From assembly GCA_030591305.1 (NCBI GenBank), contig JAUVBI010000025.1, positions 1-19,746 of the forward strand: 19,746 nt of DNA, written 5' to 3'. Position 1 is the stretch's first letter; every line of letters begins with the position of its first letter. The notes beneath the pieces were generated by a model that was given only the letters and a program-made list of their open reading frames with translations, ran no database searches and was not told where the DNA came from. Positions 15,548-19,746 of this stretch are shown here, piece after piece. Source of the stretch: Pseudomonadota bacterium. GTDB lineage: Bacteria; Pseudomonadota; Gammaproteobacteria; Pseudomonadales; Halieaceae. A program made the translations under genes and the position numbers.

Positions 15548-15587
15548 CGCGGGTGTAAAAACGCCATGCGTTTTGCACTCACCCGCG
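15548..15587. repeat. Nested perfect inverted repeat in the yaaA-dctQ divergent region
   Basis: Outer arms CGCGGGTG (15548-15555) and CACCCGCG (15580-15587) are perfect 8-bp complements. Inside them AAAACGC (15558-15564) and GCGTTTT (15568-15574) form a perfect 7-bp stem with loop CAT. On the plus strand the outer arm is followed by CTTTTT (15588-15593), so the element has the shape of an intrinsic terminator pointing toward dctQ, although no plus-strand gene lies directly upstream. On the minus strand it would sit in the 5' leader of yaaA, 17 nt or more before the ATG. Operator, insulator, leader attenuator or repeated element are all possible. Confidence 0.6.
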
Positions 15588-15590
15588 CTT

Positions 15591-15619
15591 TTTATATATG
15601 ACCGTGAGCCAGCTATGAT
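15591..15619 (+). promoter_or_regulatory. Candidate promoter for dctQ-dctM
   Basis: TTTATA (15591-15596, 4/6 to the -35 consensus) is separated by 17 nt from TATGAT (15614-15619, 5/6 to -10). The start would be about 30 nt before the dctQ ATG at 15656. The -35 overlaps the T run just after the nested inverted repeat, so a protein bound to the repeat could contact this promoter. Confidence 0.32.
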
Positions 15620-15655
15620 ACCCTCCCAGCGAATAATCAAAAAGACCTGTTTACC

Positions 15656-16168
15656 ATGCCTGTACTGCACTCCATTGTGCGCTCCATAGATAAATTTACC
15701 GATCGCTGCGGTCGCGTTCTGGCATGGCTTGGCCTGGCAATGGCCGCCCTGACGGCCCTGATTGTATTTTTGCGCTATGGCTTCAACATCGGGTCGATAG
15801 CCTCCCAAGAAGCTATAACCTATATGCATGCCTGTCTGTTTATGTTGGGAGCCGCCTACACCTTGAAGGTCGGGGGCCATGTCAGAGTGGACATCTTCTA
15901 TCAACGATTCAGCCCCCGGGGTCAGGCCTGGGTAAACAGTCTGGGGGGAATAGTCTTTCTGCTACCTTTTTGCGTTTTCATTTTCGGCGTCAGCTGGAAT
16001 TACGCGGCAGAGTCCTGGGCTATTATGGAGCGCTCACCGGAGGCGGGGGGAATCCCGGCCGTGTTTCTGCTGAAAAGCCTGATTCCATTGATGGCAATAA
16101 ACCTGTTCTGCCAGGGCCTGGCTGAAGTACTGCGCAACGCCCTGATATTGGTGGAGAGCCCGGCCTGA
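15656..16168 (+). CDS. dctQ: TRAP transporter small permease (DctQ)
   Basis: A 170-aa inner-membrane subunit of a tripartite ATP-independent periplasmic transporter; it pairs with the large subunit DctM, and uptake is driven by an ion gradient. Four hydrophobic segments are visible, about residues 22-42, 60-75, 93-117 and 135-155. The DctQ-typical pattern includes FLRYGFNIGSIASQEAITYMHACLF and GGHVRVDIFYQR between the second and third segments. The start ATG is preceded only by a weak AAGA. The stop TGA shares its A with the dctM ATG (TGATG), indicating translational coupling. The gene is divergent from yaaA across a 125-bp region with a nested inverted repeat. Confidence 0.93.
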   Translation: MPVLHSIVRSIDKFTDRCGRVLAWLGLAMAALTALIVFLRYGFNIGSIASQEAITYMHACLFMLGAAYTLKVGGHVRVDIFYQRFSPRGQAWVNSLGGIVFLLPFCVFIFGVSWNYAAESWAIMERSPEAGGIPAVFLLKSLIPLMAINLFCQGLAEVLRNALILVESPA

Positions 16169-17508
16169 TGGTCGCCTATATACCTCTGTTTCTGTTTGCC
16201 GCTGTCTGCCTGCTTCTTATGCTGGGGTATCCGGTTGCCTTCACGCTTGCGGGAACGGCACTGGCCTTTGCGGTAGGTGGCATTCTGAGTGGCAATTTTG
16301 ACGCAGCCTTTCTGGCGGCCTTTCCGGGGCGGTTATTTGGCACTATGAATAATGCCACCCTGATTGCCGTACCCCTGTTTATTTTAATGGGTGTCATTCT
16401 TGAAAAATCCAGGGTTGCCGAAGAGTTACTGGGTAGCATGGCCAAGATCTTTGGCGGGCTGAGAGGAGGACTGGGCATCTCCGTGGTGGTTGTGGGTATG
16501 CTGCTGGCAGCCAGCACGGGTATCGTCGGCGCCACGGTGGTCACCATGGGTTTATTGTCTCTGCCAACTATGCTGCGCAATGGTTACAGCCCCTCTCTGG
16601 CAGCGGGAACCATCTGCGCCACCGGCACGCTGGGGCAGATTATCCCGCCCTCCATAGCACTGGTGCTTCTGGGGGATGTACTGTCCAATGCCTATCAGCA
16701 AGCCCAGTTGAGCATGAACATATACAACCCCAAAACGGTATCGGTTGGAGACCTGTTTATGGGCGCCCTGTTGCCCGGCCTGTTACTGGTCTTTTTATAT
16801 ATCAGCTATTTGCTGGTCTACGCTTTTTTAAAGCCCGAGTCTGCGCCGGCTGCGGACAATCAGCGCATTACCACCAGCGAGGTCATTAAAAGCCTGCTGC
16901 CGCCGCTACTGCTTATTATGATCGTGCTGGGCTCTATTCTGGCAGGGGCGGCAACACCTACCGAGGCGGCGGGCGTGGGTGCTATAGGCGCATTGTTGCT
17001 GGCGACACTAAAGGGCCAGGTGAGCCTGCCCGTACTCTCGGACGCGGTTACCGACACTTTGAAAGTCACCGGCATGGTATTCATGATTTTAATTGGCGCC
17101 GCCATTTTTTCCCTGGTTTTCAGGGGCTTTGGTGGCGAAGAGTTGATTCACGGGTTTTTTCTAGACATGCCCGGCGGTGTCATGGGGGCAACTTTTGTCG
17201 TCATGCTGGCGATTTTCCTGCTCGGGTTTATTCTGGATTTTATTGAAATTACCTTTGTGGTTGTGCCCATTGTTGGCCCCATTTTGCTGGCCATGGGTCT
17301 GGACCCTATCTGGCTGGGAATAATGATTGCCATCAATCTGCAAACATCTTTTCTAACGCCGCCCTTCGGCTTTGCACTATTTTATCTGCGTGGTGTAGCG
17401 CCGGATTCACTGCCGACCAGCGCTATCTACCGCGGTGTAATTCCCTTTATAATAATTCAGCTTCTGGTGCTGACTGCCCTGTGGATTTGGCCCGCACTGG
17501 CAACTTAA
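16168..17508 (+). CDS. dctM: TRAP transporter large permease (DctM)
   Basis: A 446-aa polytopic membrane protein that forms the transport pathway of the TRAP system. It has about a dozen hydrophobic segments throughout and the family landmarks PVAFTLAGTALAF, NATLIAVPLFILMGVIL, AASTGIVGATVVTMGLLSLPTML, the two re-entrant signatures ATGTLGQIIPPSIALVLLGD and NLQTSFLTPPFGFALFYLRG, and GAATPTEAAGVGAIGA. Length is within the usual 425-450. It is coupled to dctQ by a one-base overlap. Substrate identity depends on the binding protein; the only candidate here lies on the opposite strand at 17959-19122. Confidence 0.95.
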   Translation: MVAYIPLFLFAAVCLLLMLGYPVAFTLAGTALAFAVGGILSGNFDAAFLAAFPGRLFGTMNNATLIAVPLFILMGVILEKSRVAEELLGSMAKIFGGLRGGLGISVVVVGMLLAASTGIVGATVVTMGLLSLPTMLRNGYSPSLAAGTICATGTLGQIIPPSIALVLLGDVLSNAYQQAQLSMNIYNPKTVSVGDLFMGALLPGLLLVFLYISYLLVYAFLKPESAPAADNQRITTSEVIKSLLPPLLLIMIVLGSILAGAATPTEAAGVGAIGALLLATLKGQVSLPVLSDAVTDTLKVTGMVFMILIGAAIFSLVFRGFGGEELIHGFFLDMPGGVMGATFVVMLAIFLLGFILDFIEITFVVVPIVGPILLAMGLDPIWLGIMIAINLQTSFLTPPFGFALFYLRGVAPDSLPTSAIYRGVIPFIIIQLLVLTALWIWPALAT

Positions 17509-17565
17509 CTGCCCAGCGCCGTTAAAGGCTGACACATCGTATGATTACCTACAGGTCATTTCCCT

Positions 17566-17958
17566 ATGCAAGATATTAATTCTACGCCTGTTCCGCAGGG
17601 TGAGCTCGCATTGCAAACCATGGCAATGCCCAAAGACACCAATGCCAACGGCGATATTTTTGGTGGGTGGCTGTTATCTCAGATGGATATTGCCGGTGCA
17701 ATTGCCGCGGGAGATGTAGCCAGCGGCCGGGTCGCCACCGTGGCGATCGATGGCATGGTTTTCCTCACCCCGGTGCACATGGGGGCAATTGTTACCTGCT
17801 ACGCTGACATTCTGGATATAGGGCGCAGCTCTGTTCGAGTAATGGTAGAAGTATGGATAAATTCCAAGCACGACGGTGAGCCGATCAAGGTGACCGAGGG
17901 CGAATTTGTCTACGTGGCAATTGACGAAAATGGCCGAACGCGAGCTATTGTGTCGTAG
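17566..17958 (+). CDS. yciA: Acyl-CoA thioesterase, YciA type
   Basis: Hot-dog-fold hydrolase that cleaves acyl-CoA to free acid and CoA with broad acyl specificity. The 130-aa product is near the length of E. coli YciA (132) and matches it from LALQTMAMPKDTNANGDIFGGWLLSQMDIAGA onward. The NANGDIFGGW motif spans 26-35 and Asp41 corresponds to the catalytic acid. Further matches are RVATVAIDGMVFLTPVHMG and VTEGEFVYVAIDENGRTRA. It follows dctM after 57 nt, with a weak AGG ribosome site, and may be transcribed with the transporter. Its TAG stop directly abuts the stop of the converging dctP gene with no base between. Confidence 0.92.
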   Translation: MQDINSTPVPQGELALQTMAMPKDTNANGDIFGGWLLSQMDIAGAIAAGDVASGRVATVAIDGMVFLTPVHMGAIVTCYADILDIGRSSVRVMVEVWINSKHDGEPIKVTEGEFVYVAIDENGRTRAIVS

Positions 17959-19122
17959 CTAACCCTCATCCTCAAAGGCCAAGTCCCTGGCATTGATATA
18001 AGCCTGCTCAGATATGTGGTGGTAGTCCCGTACACCGTCGTAAAATGCTTTGAACGATGTATAAATTTTTGCCGACATCGGGTCACGCGCTATTAGCTTG
18101 CGCATGGCCTCGTCACTGGCCCGGGATAATGCCAGCAGAACGTCATCCGGCAGGCGACGAAGTTTTACCCCGTGTTTGTCTACCAGCTGACGCAGGGCGG
18201 TGTTATTTCTTGCGGTAAATTCATCCAGCATCCGCTGGTTTGAAGCCTGGGTGGCAACGGTCACTATCGATTGCAGGTCTGCGGGCAGGGCCTCGAAAGA
18301 GTCTTTGTTTACGATGAACTCGAGCATGGCCCCGGGTTCGTGCCAGCCTGGGTAATAGTAATACTCGGCCACTTCATGCAGGCCGAAGGCCAGGTCATTG
18401 TACGGGCCCACCCATTCCGCGGCATCAATAACCCCCGTTTGCAATGAGGTATACAGCTCGCCACCGGGTATGCGAACCGCTATACCTCCCACGGCAGTAA
18501 AGACCTCACCGGCCAGGCCGGGAATGCGCATTTTCAGACCCTTAAGATCCTCTACCGAATTGATCTCCTTGTTAAACCAACCGGCCATCTGCGTGCCGGT
18601 GCTGCCACCCACCATAGGAATAAGGTTAAAAGGTGCATAGGCTTCCTGCCAGAGCTCAAGCCCCCCACCAACGCTTAACCAGCCGTTCATCTCCTGTGCA
18701 TTCATACCAAAGGGCACTGCTGTGAAGAAAACCGACGACGGGATTTTACCCTTCCAGTAATACGCAGCGCCGTGACCGGCATCTGCCACACCCTGTGATA
18801 CAGCATCGAACACCTCGAAGGGCGGCACAATCTCGCCAGCCCCATAAACCCTGGCGGTGAGGCGACCGTCACTCATCTCATCGACCATCCGGGAAAAATT
18901 TTCAGCAGCGGCGCCCAGGCCCGGAAAATTCTTGGGCCAGGTAGTAACAATCTTCCAGTGAAACAGCCTGGTCTTGTCTGTGGTGTCCGGGGCAACACCG
19001 GCTTCAGTGTCACCCATAGTGGTGCGGTCTGTCGCCCACATTCCCAATACCAGAACCAGGGCCGCCACCAGGGCCAAAATTATCAGTGGCGTTGAAGATC
19101 CTTTTTGTGTATTCGCTATCAT
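17959..19122 (-). CDS. dctP: TRAP transporter periplasmic substrate-binding protein (DctP/TakP type)
   Basis: A 387-aa extracytoplasmic solute receptor. A hydrophobic N-terminal segment (about 12-30, STPLIILALVAALVLVLGMWA) is followed by a polar linker to about residue 52 and then the DctP domain. Landmarks are WKIVTTWPKNFPGLG (56-70), VYGAGEIVPPFEVFDAVSQG (92-111), HGAAYYWKGK, FNKEINSVEDLKGLKMRIPG with the carboxylate-binding Arg199, and LQTGVIDAAEWVGPYND. This resembles the TakP-like subgroup that binds 2-oxo acids or lactate-like monocarboxylates; the exact ligand is inference. There is no lipobox Cys and no clear cleavage motif, so the segment could be a signal peptide or an uncleaved anchor. 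It starts 15 nt after the uvrD stop, and no separate promoter is obvious. Confidence 0.93.
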   Translation of the reverse strand: MIANTQKGSSTPLIILALVAALVLVLGMWATDRTTMGDTEAGVAPDTTDKTRLFHWKIVTTWPKNFPGLGAAAENFSRMVDEMSDGRLTARVYGAGEIVPPFEVFDAVSQGVADAGHGAAYYWKGKIPSSVFFTAVPFGMNAQEMNGWLSVGGGLELWQEAYAPFNLIPMVGGSTGTQMAGWFNKEINSVEDLKGLKMRIPGLAGEVFTAVGGIAVRIPGGELYTSLQTGVIDAAEWVGPYNDLAFGLHEVAEYYYYPGWHEPGAMLEFIVNKDSFEALPADLQSIVTVATQASNQRMLDEFTARNNTALRQLVDKHGVKLRRLPDDVLLALSRASDEAMRKLIARDPMSAKIYTSFKAFYDGVRDYHHISEQAYINARDLAFEDEG

Positions 19123-19137
19123 GGTTTGGTTCCGCTT

Positions 19138-19746
19138 CTACATAAGTTGTAACTTGGCATACTGTACCACCAGCCACTTGCTGCCTTCGCTATCGAAATT
19201 GACTTCTACCCGGGCACTGCTGCCTCTGCCCTCAAAATTCAACACCACACCCTCTCCAAAAATCTGGTGATATACCCGCTGACCCAGGCGTAAGCCTGTA
19301 TCGGGAACTTCGGCCTGGGCGAGGCTGCTCACGGGCCGCGACACCGCTGTATGCAAGCGCACTTCCTGTAGCAGTTCTGCAGGAATCTCCCGGATAAAGC
19401 GCGACGGCGCATTAAAATTTTCACTGCCGTGCATGCGCCGCGTTTCTGCATAACTGATCACAAGTTTTTTCATGGCACGGGTTATGCCAACGTAGCAGAG
19501 CCGGCGCTCTTCTTCCAGGCGCCCGGGCTCCTCCAGGGACATACGGTGGGGAAACAGATTTTCCTCCATGCCGGCGAGAAAGACCAGGGGAAACTCCAGA
19601 CCCTTGGCGGAGTGCAGCGTCATCATCTGCACACTGTCTTCATGCGCTTCGGCCTGACCGTCGCCGGCATCCAGGGCTGCATTGTCCAGGAACTGTTGCA
19701 GTGGGGAAAGGTCTTCTCCCTGAGCCTGAAACTGTTTCCCGGCAAC
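19138..19746 (-). CDS. uvrD: DNA helicase II (UvrD), C-terminal part only
   Basis: SF1 3'-to-5' helicase of nucleotide excision and mismatch repair. Only the last 202 residues are in the window, and the frame is open at the right edge. Visible are the SF1 motifs VQMMTLHSAKGLEFPLVFLAGMEE (motif V region) and EEERRLCYVGITRAMKKL (motif VI), then YAETRRMHG, NAPSRFIREIP and the C-terminal Tudor-like segment GQRVYHQIFGEGVVLNFEG-, ending KWLVVQYAKLQLM. The edge sequence LSPLQQFLDNAALDAGDGQAE matches E. coli UvrD just before motif V, which favours UvrD over Rep or PcrA-like relatives. dctP lies 15 nt downstream on the same strand. Confidence 0.94.
   Translation of the reverse strand, partial: VAGKQFQAQGEDLSPLQQFLDNAALDAGDGQAEAHEDSVQMMTLHSAKGLEFPLVFLAGMEENLFPHRMSLEEPGRLEEERRLCYVGITRAMKKLVISYAETRRMHGSENFNAPSRFIREIPAELLQEVRLHTAVSRPVSSLAQAEVPDTGLRLGQRVYHQIFGEGVVLNFEGRGSSARVEVNFDSEGSKWLVVQYAKLQLM

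Noticed and set aside
15531..15578. 16-residue extension of YaaA
   Set aside because: The family begins MIIVISPAKTLDF at 15530; the extension runs into the inverted repeat and has no conserved sequence.

Overview
The window is ordinary, densely coded chromosome of a gammaproteobacterium. Gene content and order point to a marine, Pseudomonas- or Cellvibrionales/Halieaceae-like heterotroph. The series pyrE, crc, rph, yicC, gmk, rpoZ, spoT, ridA, oxyR, recG, followed by a rubredoxin/rubredoxin reductase locus, resembles the order known in Pseudomonas. The TRAP transporter and the Baeyer-Villiger-type monooxygenase fit an aerobic marine lifestyle. The lineage is inferred from recalled protein similarity, not from a search.

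Layout. 1-2220: pyrE (minus, cut by the left edge) and crc (plus) are divergent. A 177-bp gap rich in inverted repeats follows, then rph (minus). 2328-9798: seven tightly packed plus-strand housekeeping and stress genes: yicC, gmk, rpoZ, spoT, ridA, oxyR, recG. 9862-11798 (minus): a single-chain rubredoxin-rubredoxin reductase, translationally coupled to a DUF1415 gene. 11962-13247 (plus): a 46-codon small ORF overlapping a FemAB-like/GNAT-fold protein that has no ATG, GTG or TTG at its conserved N-terminus. 13266-15530 (minus): yaaA followed by a flavin monooxygenase. 15656-17958 (plus): TRAP membrane subunits dctQ and dctM, then a YciA-type thioesterase. 17959-19746 (minus): a TRAP substrate-binding protein, and upstream of it the 3' end of uvrD, cut by the right edge.

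How the genes fit together. SpoT (ppGpp), Crc (catabolite repression with Hfq), RpoZ, Gmk and RNase PH concern nucleotides, RNA and global control. OxyR keeps both redox cysteines, and YaaA belongs to the peroxide response in E. coli. The rubredoxin reductase chain could feed electrons to a monooxygenase or an oxidative-stress acceptor encoded elsewhere. The three TRAP subunits are all present, but the binding protein is on the opposite strand, convergent with dctQM.

I see no mobile elements, CRISPR arrays, tRNA or rRNA genes, and no gene-free stretch above 300 bp. I do not see a convincing new multi-gene system. The most interesting points are the missing canonical start codon near 12.1 kb, the nested inverted repeat between yaaA and dctQ, the intergenic element between crc and rph, and the rubredoxin fusion.
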